Source of the DNA: Terriglobia bacterium
Lineage (GTDB): Bacteria; Acidobacteriota; Terriglobia; Bryobacterales; Bryobacteraceae
Assembly: GCA_021325235.1 (NCBI GenBank)
Contig: JAJPHN010000025.1
Location: forward strand, 124,001 to 188,000
Length of the DNA: 64,000 nucleotides
Direction of reading: 5' to 3'
Made by a program: the position numbers and the translations under genes. Shown here piece after piece: positions 1-8,603 of this stretch. The notes beneath the pieces are model-generated. The model was not told the origin of the DNA, made no database searches, and worked only from the letters and a program-made list of their open reading frames with translations. Every line of letters begins with the position of its first letter. Position 1 is the stretch's first letter.

Positions 1-298
1 CCCCCCAGTGGCACCTCGCTGCTGGTTCGCGCAATCACAAGTTCCGGACGCGACGCCATCGGCGCGCGCATCACGGTTGAAGCGGCGATCGCAAATAAAT
101 CGATGAAATCCGCAGCGGCGGTTACCACATCTCACAAGGCGATTTCCACGTGCACTTCGGGCTACGGCGTGCGACCAAAGCCAACATCACGGTGGCTGGC
201 TCGACGGCGCTTCGGAGACCGTCCGCGGTGGGGATGCAAATCAATGCAGCACGATTCGCCAGGGCAAAGGCGTTGTCAAGCGTGACAGGTTCGAATAA
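1..298 (+). pseudogene. decayed C-terminal end of a CRTAC1-type (ASPIC/UnbV) protein
   Basis: Conceptual translation across three frames rebuilds an ASPIC/UnbV domain. It starts with DAIGARITVEA in the first frame. After a shift near base 95 it continues with the conserved GG-x-HISQGDFHVHFG stretch. After a second shift near base 195 it reads WLDGASETVRGGDA and ends at a TAA at 296-298. The order and spacing match the family's usual C-terminus, where the domain follows FG-GAP-like repeats. At least two frameshifts show it is not translated as one protein, unless the assembly has indel errors. The 5' part lies outside the window. A second remnant of the same family is at 24246-24919. Confidence 0.7.
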
Positions 299-349
299 CT
301 CCGGGGGAAGCGTATTGACTCGCGCCCCGAGTCGCCACGGTTCTATATC

Positions 350-373
350 GTAATCCCGCACGCGTGGGATTAC
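350..373. terminator. hairpin downstream of operon 1
   Basis: A perfect inverted repeat, GTAATCCC then an 8-base loop (GCACGCGT) then GGGATTAC, lies 66 bases past the last stop codon of the minus-strand operon. No T-tract follows on the minus strand, so it is either a factor-dependent 3' end or an mRNA-stabilising hairpin. It also sits between convergent units (the decayed plus-strand gene and operon 1). Confidence 0.4.
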
Positions 374-438
374 TCGGCCGGAAACGGGGCAGCACAATCC
401 CGGCGCCGTTACTACTGAGACACCGACCCAACATCGGC

Positions 439-1410
439 TTACTGCCGCGGCTGGTTTTGAGTGCGTTCCTTCAGGATCTCCTCAATTTCGTTTCTGCCAA
501 CCGGGAGATCGTTCTCATTCGCCTTCAACCACTCCGTGAAGTCACGTTCGATCGGCTCCGACCATCTCGTATCGATTTGGCCCGCCGTGTATTTTTTTTC
601 GCGCAGGCGCTGATGTCCGAATACGTCGCGAAGACGCGTAATCTCCGAATACTTGACGACCTGTTCGGCCAGTTGCGGAGGGATGAAGATGACACCCCCA
701 TCTTTTCCCAGCACGACATCGCCTGGCATTACCATCACATGCCCAATGCGCGTGGGACAGTTGATGCCTACCATTGTCGAATTGAGCCGCGCGGCGGAAC
801 TGAGGGATCCAAAATGATGCGAGGGGTCATAGAACCGGACGAACGAAACAAAATTTGGCAACTCCTTCAGCCCTTCGATGTCGCGCACGGCGCCGTTGTA
901 AACGATTCCATTGCCGCTTCTGGCATAAATGGCGTTGCCGACGTTATCGCCGATGGACGGGCCATCCTGCTTCAGCTCGAAGTGATCACACACATACACG
1001 TCGCGTTGCTGCAGCATGTCGACCGGCCACGCATTTTGAGCACCGATCCGATGATCCAGCTTGCCTTGTTCCTCCACCACGCGTTGCACGTCAGGCCGCC
1101 CTGGCATCCATTCGGCAGTCAGCGCCCGGCCGACCAGAACCTTGTCCGGATGAATCACTAGCCAGCCATCTTCATACTGATGGTTGTAGCCGGCGTTCCG
1201 CAGCACGGCCCAGGCCTCTTCCAACGTGACGCTCTTCATGCGATCGAGAAGTGCTTCCGAAACTTTGGGCCGGCCATCCGCGAAGCGCTCTCCTTTCCAC
1301 TCGGGCGTATACTTGATTACGTCTTCTTTCGTGAAGAAACCTTGCTGCGGGTATGCGGCCGGAGAAAGCACGATGGCGGCGGCCATTGCGAAGAACACGG
1401 TACGTTCCAT
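439..1410 (-). CDS. RraA-family protein with a signal peptide (putative 2-oxo-acid aldolase)
   Basis: It belongs to the RraA/HMG-aldolase-like fold. Members are either RNase E inhibitors or divalent-metal aldolases that cleave 4-hydroxy-2-oxo acids. The core is visible: GDNVGNAIYA, NGIVYNGAVRD with the conserved Arg-Asp pair, and PGDVVLGKDGGVIFIP near the C-terminus. About 100 extra residues precede the core. The chosen ATG gives MERTVFFAMAAAIVLSPAAY, a typical Sec signal peptide. An in-frame start 23 codons upstream would overlap the previous gene and bury that signal. It begins 4 bases after the stop of the enolase-superfamily gene, so it is the last gene of operon 1. An exported RraA homologue cannot act on RNase E; an aldolase role on dehydrated sugar acids is inferred. 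Confidence 0.85.
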   Translation of the reverse strand: MERTVFFAMAAAIVLSPAAYPQQGFFTKEDVIKYTPEWKGERFADGRPKVSEALLDRMKSVTLEEAWAVLRNAGYNHQYEDGWLVIHPDKVLVGRALTAEWMPGRPDVQRVVEEQGKLDHRIGAQNAWPVDMLQQRDVYVCDHFELKQDGPSIGDNVGNAIYARSGNGIVYNGAVRDIEGLKELPNFVSFVRFYDPSHHFGSLSSAARLNSTMVGINCPTRIGHVMVMPGDVVLGKDGGVIFIPPQLAEQVVKYSEITRLRDVFGHQRLREKKYTAGQIDTRWSEPIERDFTEWLKANENDLPVGRNEIEEILKERTQNQPRQ

Positions 1411-1414
1411 GGGC

Positions 1415-2716
1415 TCAACTCTTCGAGGGCTCGAACCAGCCGGTACCGGGCACTTGCGCCCTGCGCGCGGCCTGCTCATTCATCTCCACGCCGATACCGG
1501 GACGGTCCGGGACCGTGATATAGCCCTCCTTGATAATTTCTCCTTCTTTCACGAAGCTCCTCCATAGATCGACATGATTGATCCAATGCCATTCGCAGAC
1601 GAGAAAATTGGGAATGGATGCGCAGACATGCGCGGTGGCCATGGTGCCGATGGGTGACACGACGCAATGGGGCGCGAACGGCACGTAGTAGGTCTGGGCG
1701 AGATTGGCGACTTTGCGGCCCTCCGATAATCCACCGACTTTCTGAAGGTCGGGCATGATGATGTCAGCCGCCTGTTTATCGAGCAGTTCTCGAAATCCCC
1801 AGCGCATATACAGGTTCTCGCCGCAGCAGATAGGCGTCTTCGTTGAATGGCGGATATCGGCCATGGCGTCGATGTCCTCTGGGGGAACAGGCTCTTCCAG
1901 CCAGAGCAACCGGTACGGTTCCACTGCGATTGCGACCCGTTTTCCGGTAGGCGCATCATAGCGCCCGTGCATGTCGACTGCCAGATCCATTTCTTTAGGA
2001 ATGGATTCGCGGGTATGTTTTACCCACGACACCATGCGGTCGATCTCGCCATTGCTCGCAGTCCAATTCACGGCATCGAAGCGAGCGGGATCACGCGCCT
2101 GATCGATATCGATTTTCATGGCTGTGAAGCCGTTCGATTGAATCCAGGGGAGTTTGCGTTCCGCTTCTGCACCGAGCGGATCTTCCATGTCGGAGTCGCA
2201 GTACATTCGGACACGATCCCGGAACTTGCCGCCGAGCAATTGATAGATAGGCAGGTGGAGCGCTTTCCCCACGAGATCCCACAAAGCGATTTCAACTCCC
2301 GTCAGGGCCGTGATGTATTGTCCGCCCTGGGCTCCGGCGAAAATACCGGCCGTGCGGAGGCGCTCCCACAGGGCATCCACATTCAGCGGATCCTTGCCGA
2401 TCAGAAAACGGCGGAAGCTGCGAACCAGCGCGGCTGTTCCGACAGCGGCGTCCGTCGACTCACCTTCCCCGATCAATCCCTGGTTGGTATAGATGCGCAC
2501 GTGCGTCTGTAGACCATGGACCATAACTTCCGCCGTGCGGATATCCGTAATCTGCAGCTTCGGGCGCTGATACGGTGAAGTGCTCTCCTCGATGGCGCGC
2601 GACAGAGCAGGAAGCGTCAACGCTCCACCCATCGCCCCTGCCGTCTGCTTTAGAAAAGATCGTCGATTCTGTTGACGCATAAGCGCTTTCTTCTCGCCTG
2701 TTGATCTGATACTCAT
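1415..2716 (-). CDS. Tat-exported enolase-superfamily (mandelate racemase/galactonate dehydratase-like) protein
   Basis: A two-domain mandelate racemase-type protein of 433 residues. It has the mobile N-terminal capping domain (about 50-160) and a barrel with Lys201-x-Asp, metal ligands Asp248 (DMH), Glu274 (LEEP) and Glu300 (GEN), and the Asp323/His350 catalytic dyad (MPDLQKVGG, APHC). All key residues for abstracting a proton alpha to a carboxylate are present, so dehydration of an aldonic acid is likely; the substrate is not readable. The N-terminus carries a twin-arginine signal (NRRSFLKQ, residues 17-24) followed by a weakly hydrophobic stretch. The first ATG overlaps the stop of the GH51 gene as ATGA, arguing for translational coupling; an internal ATG at 2680 also keeps the signal. 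Export is unusual for this superfamily. Confidence 0.88.
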   Translation of the reverse strand: MSIRSTGEKKALMRQQNRRSFLKQTAGAMGGALTLPALSRAIEESTSPYQRPKLQITDIRTAEVMVHGLQTHVRIYTNQGLIGEGESTDAAVGTAALVRSFRRFLIGKDPLNVDALWERLRTAGIFAGAQGGQYITALTGVEIALWDLVGKALHLPIYQLLGGKFRDRVRMYCDSDMEDPLGAEAERKLPWIQSNGFTAMKIDIDQARDPARFDAVNWTASNGEIDRMVSWVKHTRESIPKEMDLAVDMHGRYDAPTGKRVAIAVEPYRLLWLEEPVPPEDIDAMADIRHSTKTPICCGENLYMRWGFRELLDKQAADIIMPDLQKVGGLSEGRKVANLAQTYYVPFAPHCVVSPIGTMATAHVCASIPNFLVCEWHWINHVDLWRSFVKEGEIIKEGYITVPDRPGIGVEMNEQAARRAQVPGTGWFEPSKS

Positions 2717-4860
2717 TGCGCACGCACTAACGGAAGCTGGTAAAGCGTAACGCTGATCGGCGCAACCGGAATCGTTCGCGGAATGCTGTCCATCTGCGTT
2801 TCGTTTATTGCCACTTGCGGTTCCTGGCCAACCCGGTTCGCCGCATCCAGGTCTTTCCCGCTAAGTTGCTCGACGGTAGCTTTTCCCGCGAGCCTGCAGC
2901 CGCTCACGTTGAGATCAAACTTCTGTTCCGACTCCGTCGCGTTTACGACAGCAAGATCAAGGTACTTCTGATCGGGCGTGAGCGCGGCGAACATGTCGAG
3001 CGGATACGTGGGGCTTCCGGACCTGGTCTTCGGCTCATCGGCATAATGCTCGCTGTCCGTTGGAGGCTGCGGGGAACTGCCTGTCAGCGCAACCGGAATG
3101 GTTCCGACAAACTGGTGGTACAGCTTGAACATGAGTCCGGTCGTATTCAAGGTTGTGGCCGTAGGAGTGATGTCGAGAGTCGAAGTGCCCATGGTGTGCG
3201 CGGACATCGTAAGGAAATCGGTGTGCCGCATCATTTCGTCAAACAGCATTCCGTAAGCTAAGGTCAATTTGAGGTTCGGGCCGCCGGGTCTGCCACCGCC
3301 GAAGTAAGCGTATTCGTCGATCGACAAAAAGATTTTGTCAGGGACCATAGCGGGGAACCGGTGTTGGTAGCCCTCCCATTCTTCGGCTTTGCGACGGATC
3401 ACGTCCCCCGCCTGGCGCGCAAACTCCAGGGGTGTCGCGTCATACTTCACCCAGGCATCATCAGTAGGCGCATCGGGCGGCAGATTTTTCGCACGCTGAA
3501 CATCGAAGTGTTTACCCGGCTGCTCGTACCAGTGCTCGGCGATGCCGGAAAACGTTCCCCAGCAGTTCTTCAGTATGCCGCCCGTCCAGTCGACGTCCGA
3601 TCCGAACAGAGACTGAATATCTTCCACATGCTTGACGCGCATTTCGCCTTTCAGGAACATGGGTTCGAGCATTTTCGCCGAAGCGATGAGCGTGATGGAC
3701 GGATCCACTTTGCGCATGGCAGCGGCGAATTCGTTGTGCTTGAGAACGTAATATTTGAGATCGGTATAGCCGAGTTGGAATGTGCCCCAGGGCTCGTTAC
3801 CAATATTCCAGAATTTTACGTGGTAAGGCTCAGGATGGCCATTGCGGGCTCGCTCGGCGCCTAGGCGCGTACTCGTCGGGCCGTTGATGAACTCGACCTC
3901 TTCTGCTGCCGAATGCGCGTCTCCAAAACCGGCATTCACTGTGATGTAAGGATCTACGCCGATCAGTTTGCAAAGCGTCATAAATTCGTCCAGGCCGACA
4001 TCGTTGGTTTGCATAGCGTGCCAGGCGTAGTCAAACGTGGGCGGACGCTTGTCGATATCGCCCACACCGTTGTACCAACTCCAATCGGATAGGAAATTGC
4101 CGCCTGGCAGGCGCCACATGCCGGATTGAAGCGTGCGCAGCAATGCAATCGTGTCGGGCCGGAATCCGTCGATATTGCCCGCCGGCATTAGCGAAACAGT
4201 GCCGATGTGAAAGTCGCCAGTGCCGGTGGCGGTTATTTCGAAAATCGCGTCGTTGCTGTCGGCTCTCGCTGTGAAGCTGAGCGGATACTTTTTGTACTGG
4301 CTGCCGAGGGGTCCAAGCGAGAGGGTTTGCCGGTCATCGACACTCTTGCCCCAGATGAGAGAAACTTTGACCCGCACGCCAGGAGTGCCGCGAAGATAGA
4401 TCCGGCCAACATATTTCCTGTCCTTGAGCACACTGAGACCGGGTTGTCGAATACCATGCGGAGTGGCGGAATCCAACTCGATGCGCGGGCTCTGCTCACC
4501 AACGAACGGCCGCTCATTGTCCATCTGCACGACGCGGTCCGTTCCTACGGGAACCCATTTGCGAAGCTGCCGGAAGGGTCCATTCCGCGGCGGAGTCACT
4601 GGTTCTGTTTTCGGCGAGGAGATCGCAAAATAGAACTTCCTATCGTCCAGCATCTCCGACCAAAGACTTCGGTAGATCAACGGGCCGATGTGCTCGATGA
4701 ACATGCCGAACTCATATTTGGATACAGGTTGGGCGGTTTGCCTCGCGTCGATATTCACCACAATTCGGTTCGCCGCCGCCGCTTGGGGTTGCTGACCTGC
4801 GGCGAACGTCACTCCCAATCCGAGTGCCGCTGCAGTGAGAAGCGAACGACGGGTTTTCAT
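2713..4860 (-). CDS. exported alpha-L-arabinofuranosidase, GH51-like
   Basis: A GH51-type arabinofuranosidase of about 715 residues, which removes terminal arabinofuranose from arabinoxylan, arabinan or similar side chains. It starts with the family opening (YEFGMFIEHIGPLIYRSLWSEML). A jelly-roll-like insert follows, then the clan GH-A barrel with acid/base Glu356 in WNIGNEPWG and nucleophile Glu516 in LSIDEYAYF, and a C-terminal beta domain. The selected ATG gives MKTRRSLLTAAALGLGVTFA, a Tat-like or Sec signal. The longer start 23 codons upstream would disrupt it. Its stop overlaps the next gene's start (ATGA). It shares an operon with a secreted esterase, which fits deacylation and debranching of hemicellulose. 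Confidence 0.88.
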   Translation of the reverse strand: MKTRRSLLTAAALGLGVTFAAGQQPQAAAANRIVVNIDARQTAQPVSKYEFGMFIEHIGPLIYRSLWSEMLDDRKFYFAISSPKTEPVTPPRNGPFRQLRKWVPVGTDRVVQMDNERPFVGEQSPRIELDSATPHGIRQPGLSVLKDRKYVGRIYLRGTPGVRVKVSLIWGKSVDDRQTLSLGPLGSQYKKYPLSFTARADSNDAIFEITATGTGDFHIGTVSLMPAGNIDGFRPDTIALLRTLQSGMWRLPGGNFLSDWSWYNGVGDIDKRPPTFDYAWHAMQTNDVGLDEFMTLCKLIGVDPYITVNAGFGDAHSAAEEVEFINGPTSTRLGAERARNGHPEPYHVKFWNIGNEPWGTFQLGYTDLKYYVLKHNEFAAAMRKVDPSITLIASAKMLEPMFLKGEMRVKHVEDIQSLFGSDVDWTGGILKNCWGTFSGIAEHWYEQPGKHFDVQRAKNLPPDAPTDDAWVKYDATPLEFARQAGDVIRRKAEEWEGYQHRFPAMVPDKIFLSIDEYAYFGGGRPGGPNLKLTLAYGMLFDEMMRHTDFLTMSAHTMGTSTLDITPTATTLNTTGLMFKLYHQFVGTIPVALTGSSPQPPTDSEHYADEPKTRSGSPTYPLDMFAALTPDQKYLDLAVVNATESEQKFDLNVSGCRLAGKATVEQLSGKDLDAANRVGQEPQVAINETQMDSIPRTIPVAPISVTLYQLPLVRAQ

Positions 4861-4940
4861 AATTGCTTTCTGGCGAATCGATTTGTCGTGATCATGCTGG
4901 ACGATCTTTCTTGCATGAAATGGCCGCATACCGTGTGACC

Positions 4941-6158
4941 TCAGCGAAAAAGCCGCGGGGCGAAATCATACAAACACCGCCGCCATGTTAACCATTCGTG
5001 AGCCGTGCCGGGCGATTCGAAGTACACGTTGTGGATGCCCGCTTTGGTTAGCGCCTCGCTGAAATTCTTTGTGCCGGGGCCTTCTGCAGAGCCGATACCC
5101 AGGAACAAGAGCTTTACGTCTTTGTTAAATGCTGCCGGATCCGCGAAGGTCCCGCCGCAGGAGGTCTTCGGATCGAAAGCCGTGTCTCTTCCCGCGCAGC
5201 TGCCGCTGAATCCGCCTAGGTAAGCAAACTTGTCCAGGTGCTGGAGTCCGGTTTTAAAGGTTTGCGCTCCACCCATCGACAATCCGGCCATAGCGCGGTT
5301 CTCGCGTCCCGTAAGTACGCGGTATGTGTGCTCAGCCATTGGAATCAGATCGGTGAACATCATTTCGGTGAAGGTTTCGCCCCAGTTCGCCGGAAACATG
5401 GGACGGTTGCGGCCGGCTGGCGGTCGCGTTCCGAGCGGCGGCGGAACATCCGCCGGAGAGCGCCTCGCAATGATGCTGCGAGCCGTGTAGAGGCCGTCAT
5501 CCTCACCGGGCTTAACCGCGTTCAGGTTATCCATCACGATGATCATCGGCTTGGCCTTGTTGGCCGCAATCAGGTTATCCATGATGAACTCCACATGCCC
5601 CTGCGTGGACCATCCCTGTTCGTTTTCTCCCCAACCGTGCAGCAGATATAGCACCGGGTACCGCGTTTGGGGATTGGCCAGGTAATTCGGCGGCGTGTAA
5701 ACAAAGCAGCGCCGCCAATTCGCAGTTACTTTTGAAAAGTACCAGCGCTCGCTCACCTCGCCGTGCGGCACCTCTTTCGCCGCATAGAAATCGGCGTCCG
5801 GCGCCGGGATTTCGATGCCGCTGTTATCCCATCCTGAGCCGAAGAACGTGCGCGTCGCCGGGTCGGCCATAACCCCGCCATCCACTACGAGGCTGTAGTA
5901 GTGGAATCCGACCACCTGTGGCGGTATGGTGACGGTCCAAAGCCCGTCCGCACCGCGCGTCATGTCGTGTACTCCTCCCAGGCGCACCTGTACTTTCTGC
6001 GCGTCGGGCGCAGCTACCCGAAAAGCGACTCGATTATCGGGATAAACGCACGGATACGGCGCTCCGGGTATGTTGAGCGAGGACGGCTTGCATTCTCCGG
6101 CTGTTTGTCCCCAGCACGCTCCGCAAGCCAATAGCGTAAAGATAAGCGCTGATTTCAT
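4941..6158 (-). CDS. secreted esterase with early-set N-terminal domain (enterochelin/feruloyl-esterase type)
   Basis: 405 residues. A short Sec signal (MKSALIFTLLACGACWGQ) is followed by an immunoglobulin-like early-set (CBM48/isoamylase-N-like) domain at about 35-120 and an esterase-D type alpha/beta hydrolase. The oxyanion-region motif LYLLHGWGENEQGW is near 170-183, the nucleophile Ser294 is in AGLSMGG, and His387 in GTAHEW is the likely catalytic His. Proteins of this build deacylate plant xylans (acetyl or feruloyl groups) rather than enterobactin. It lies 80 bases after GH51 would begin and 38 bases downstream of the enolase gene in operon 1. A paralogue with the same layout is at 43706-44827. 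The start at 6158 was chosen over 6257 because it restores the signal peptide. Confidence 0.85.
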   Translation of the reverse strand: MKSALIFTLLACGACWGQTAGECKPSSLNIPGAPYPCVYPDNRVAFRVAAPDAQKVQVRLGGVHDMTRGADGLWTVTIPPQVVGFHYYSLVVDGGVMADPATRTFFGSGWDNSGIEIPAPDADFYAAKEVPHGEVSERWYFSKVTANWRRCFVYTPPNYLANPQTRYPVLYLLHGWGENEQGWSTQGHVEFIMDNLIAANKAKPMIIVMDNLNAVKPGEDDGLYTARSIIARRSPADVPPPLGTRPPAGRNRPMFPANWGETFTEMMFTDLIPMAEHTYRVLTGRENRAMAGLSMGGAQTFKTGLQHLDKFAYLGGFSGSCAGRDTAFDPKTSCGGTFADPAAFNKDVKLLFLGIGSAEGPGTKNFSEALTKAGIHNVYFESPGTAHEWLTWRRCLYDFAPRLFR

Positions 6159-6195
6159 GAGTGCTCCTTCAAGAGTCTTTCTTCTGACGTCGCGG

Positions 6196-7518
6196 TTACC
6201 ATTCCGCCACTGATCCGTCCTCGTGAAAAACGCGAGCCATGGGCCGAGTACCGCCAAACGGATATTTCGCCAGGCTCGCCTCCGAGAGTTCGAACCCCAA
6301 ACCGGGCTTTTCGGAAAGAGGAAACCGGCCGTTGACCATGCGCATCGCCGGAAACCCGAGCCACTCTTCCCAGATCTTGTCTACAGCTCGGGGCTTGACT
6401 TGTCCACAGATCTCCTGAACCAGAAAGTTGGGCATAGCCGCGTCTACCTGAAGCGTTGCGAGCCCGCCAAGGGGGCCTTCGCAGGCATGCGGCGCCATCG
6501 AAATGGAAGAAACGTTCGCGATAGCCGCGACCTTCCACAGCGCCGTGATTCCGCCCACGTGGTTGATATCGGTCTGAAGAATATCGATGATGCCCATTTC
6601 GATCAGCTCACGGCACCCGTAGGCCGCAATCAGCCGCTCGCCCGTGGCGATTGGAGTGGTGGAACGCCGCGCAATTTTTGCCATCGCCTGAACGTTTTCA
6701 GGAGCGCATGGCTCCTCCACAAACAGCAAATTCAGCGGCTCCACTTCCTTCACGATGATGGAAGCAACGCTGGGGCTGGTCTTGGCGTGGAAGTCTACTG
6801 CGATGTCGATGTCGGGGCCCAGAGTCTCTCGCAGCAGTTGGATCGATTTGATGGCGCGGTCGATCTTCGGTCTGCGCTCGAGCCATTCGTAATAACCGGG
6901 AATGCCGCCCTTGACGCACGTGATGCCCTGATGCTGCGCGGTCTGCCGGATCTCGGCAAGCCGCTCGCGGTTGGCGCCATCCACATGGTAGTAACCGCGG
7001 ACACCGCGAGCATCGAACGGTCCACCGAGCAGCTTGTAAACCGGCATTCCCAGCGCTTTGCCGCGAATGTCCCATAACGCCTGATCGATGCCCGAGATGG
7101 CGGAGCCGATCACCGGGCCTGCGCGGTAGAACGAATGAACGTACATCGACTCCCAGATATGCTCCACCTGCATCGGGTCCGCGCCGATCAGGAAGTCATG
7201 GAAATCGTTGATGCAGGCCATTACGGCACCCGCTTTGCCCTCGAGTGTTCCTTCGCCCCAGCCGACGAGGCCCTGATTCGTCTCGAGCTTGACAAATACA
7301 TATGGGCGGTCCGACTTGGGATTCGGAGAAACGCCAAATACCTTGAGGCCGGTGATTTTCAGGCCAGAGCTTACGCTGGCGAAGGCATCGAGACCAGCCG
7401 GCTTTGTCTCCGGAAGAAAGGAACAGCCGCATGCCTCGATTGCGGAGCGCGAATGGTTCTTCGTGCCCGCCATCAGAACACCAGCAGACCCCAATGCGAG
7501 GAAATTTCTACGACGCAT
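6196..7518 (-). CDS. Tat-exported enolase-superfamily sugar-acid dehydratase
   Basis: 440 residues from the ATG at 7518, beginning MRRRNFLALGSAGVLMAG, a twin-arginine signal. The barrel keeps the metal ligands Asp242 (VDFH), Glu268 (VEEP) and Glu294 (ATGE) and the Asp317/His344 dyad (TDINHVGG, APHAC), as in galactonate dehydratase and mandelate racemase relatives. Lys203 in CVKGG sits at the second-strand base position. Its start overlaps the stop of the upstream degenerate paralogue by 11 bases. It shares low but evident similarity with the protein at 1415-2716. Sequence alone does not settle which sugar acid it uses. Tat export suits a folded Mg-dependent enzyme acting in the periplasm. Confidence 0.87.
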   Translation of the reverse strand: MRRRNFLALGSAGVLMAGTKNHSRSAIEACGCSFLPETKPAGLDAFASVSSGLKITGLKVFGVSPNPKSDRPYVFVKLETNQGLVGWGEGTLEGKAGAVMACINDFHDFLIGADPMQVEHIWESMYVHSFYRAGPVIGSAISGIDQALWDIRGKALGMPVYKLLGGPFDARGVRGYYHVDGANRERLAEIRQTAQHQGITCVKGGIPGYYEWLERRPKIDRAIKSIQLLRETLGPDIDIAVDFHAKTSPSVASIIVKEVEPLNLLFVEEPCAPENVQAMAKIARRSTTPIATGERLIAAYGCRELIEMGIIDILQTDINHVGGITALWKVAAIANVSSISMAPHACEGPLGGLATLQVDAAMPNFLVQEICGQVKPRAVDKIWEEWLGFPAMRMVNGRFPLSEKPGLGFELSEASLAKYPFGGTRPMARVFHEDGSVAEW

Positions 7519-8578
7519 GGTATTTCTCGACCGCGGACTCATTCACGGTAATCCCGAGACCCGGAGCGGTGGTCAGTTGAAGAAAGCCGTCCTTGCCGGT
7601 CTCCAATGCCGGAGAGACAATTTCGCGCCGCATCGCACGGTCTTCCTCTTCTGCCGGAAGCGGTACCTGCTGGATGAAAAAATTCGGAATACTCGCGGCT
7701 AAGTGAATCGCAGCAGCCGTTCCGACCGGGCCTCCGCTTGGGCGCGGCGCAACTGCAACGTAATACGTCTCGGCGAGCGCAGCCATTCGTCTTACGCCGC
7801 TGATTCCGAAAATGCCGATCTCCGGCCGGACCAGATCGATCAGCCCTTCGCGCAGCAGGGTTTGGAACACGCCGGGATCGTCGATTCCCGCGCCGAACGC
7901 TAACGGAACAACGGTTTCATCGCCAATTTTTCTCAACGCCTCGATATTTGAATGAGCGCAGGGTTCGTCGAACCACAGCGGGTATTTCGATTCCAATGTT
8001 CTGGCAACAGAGGCCGCATCTCCAGGAGTGAGCGAGCCGTTTCCTATGACGATGAAATCGCGATCCGTGGGAACGGCATTCGCGAGTGCCAGTATCTGAT
8101 TTTGATACGCCTTACCCTGATTCCGCGATGCCGCCCTGGGAAGCTCGATCACGCTTACCGGAAAATCTTCATGAGGCCAACTGTACGCGCGCACCTTGTT
8201 CCGCGTAGGCCCTCCCAGAATCCGGTAGACCGGCGCATTCGCCGCCTTGCCGAGAATGTCCAGGCAGGCAATATCGAGCGCAGCTCGGTACGGACTTGCG
8301 GGTGGAATCGTTGCATACGCATGTGCCGGCTTGCCGGTCCAGGCAGCCTGCAGAGTTTTGATATCCGCGTCTGGATCATGGGCGCACTCTCCCCAGCCAA
8401 TCCATCCGGCTCGCGTGGTTACTCGCAGAAGCGCGTACTGATTCTTCGAGACAGGCTCTCGAACAGAAAATCCGTGGATTTCTGTGATGTCCAGTGCATC
8501 CGGTTTGACCACGTCCGCGACTGCGAGTGCAAGATGCCTCGACAGGCGTGCTCTGCGTTCCCTAATGATTCGATGCAT
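7508..8578 (-). CDS. degenerate enolase-superfamily protein, probable pseudoenzyme
   Basis: 356 residues with the overall mandelate racemase-type fold (N-terminal cap, then GKAANAPVYRILGG, then barrel). The active-site positions are altered. The Asp metal ligand region reads IGNGSL, the EEP motif is FDEP, the third ligand GE-N is FGAG, and the catalytic His in the P-H motif is Arg (APRPSGG). No base Lys is visible on the second strand (YQNQIL). The structural motifs remain, and the reading frame is clean, so it is not a random pseudogene. No signal peptide is seen and an in-frame stop lies 8 codons upstream. It is the first gene after the TonB receptor (25-base gap). A binding, regulatory or heteromeric partner role is inferred. 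Confidence 0.8.
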   Translation of the reverse strand: MHRIIRERRARLSRHLALAVADVVKPDALDITEIHGFSVREPVSKNQYALLRVTTRAGWIGWGECAHDPDADIKTLQAAWTGKPAHAYATIPPASPYRAALDIACLDILGKAANAPVYRILGGPTRNKVRAYSWPHEDFPVSVIELPRAASRNQGKAYQNQILALANAVPTDRDFIVIGNGSLTPGDAASVARTLESKYPLWFDEPCAHSNIEALRKIGDETVVPLAFGAGIDDPGVFQTLLREGLIDLVRPEIGIFGISGVRRMAALAETYYVAVAPRPSGGPVGTAAAIHLAASIPNFFIQQVPLPAEEEDRAMRREIVSPALETGKDGFLQLTTAPGLGITVNESAVEKYHAS

Positions 8579-8603
8579 GGGTCCGATACGGTCACCGCTT
8601 CAA

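Noticed and set aside
364-1161. 265-codon open frame antisense to the RraA-like gene
   Set aside because: Overlaps a clear family member in the other strand and shows no recognisable motif.
4941-6158. Enterochelin (siderophore) esterase
   Set aside because: It has an early-set domain and hemicellulase neighbours, and no siderophore genes are present; a xylan-type esterase fits better.
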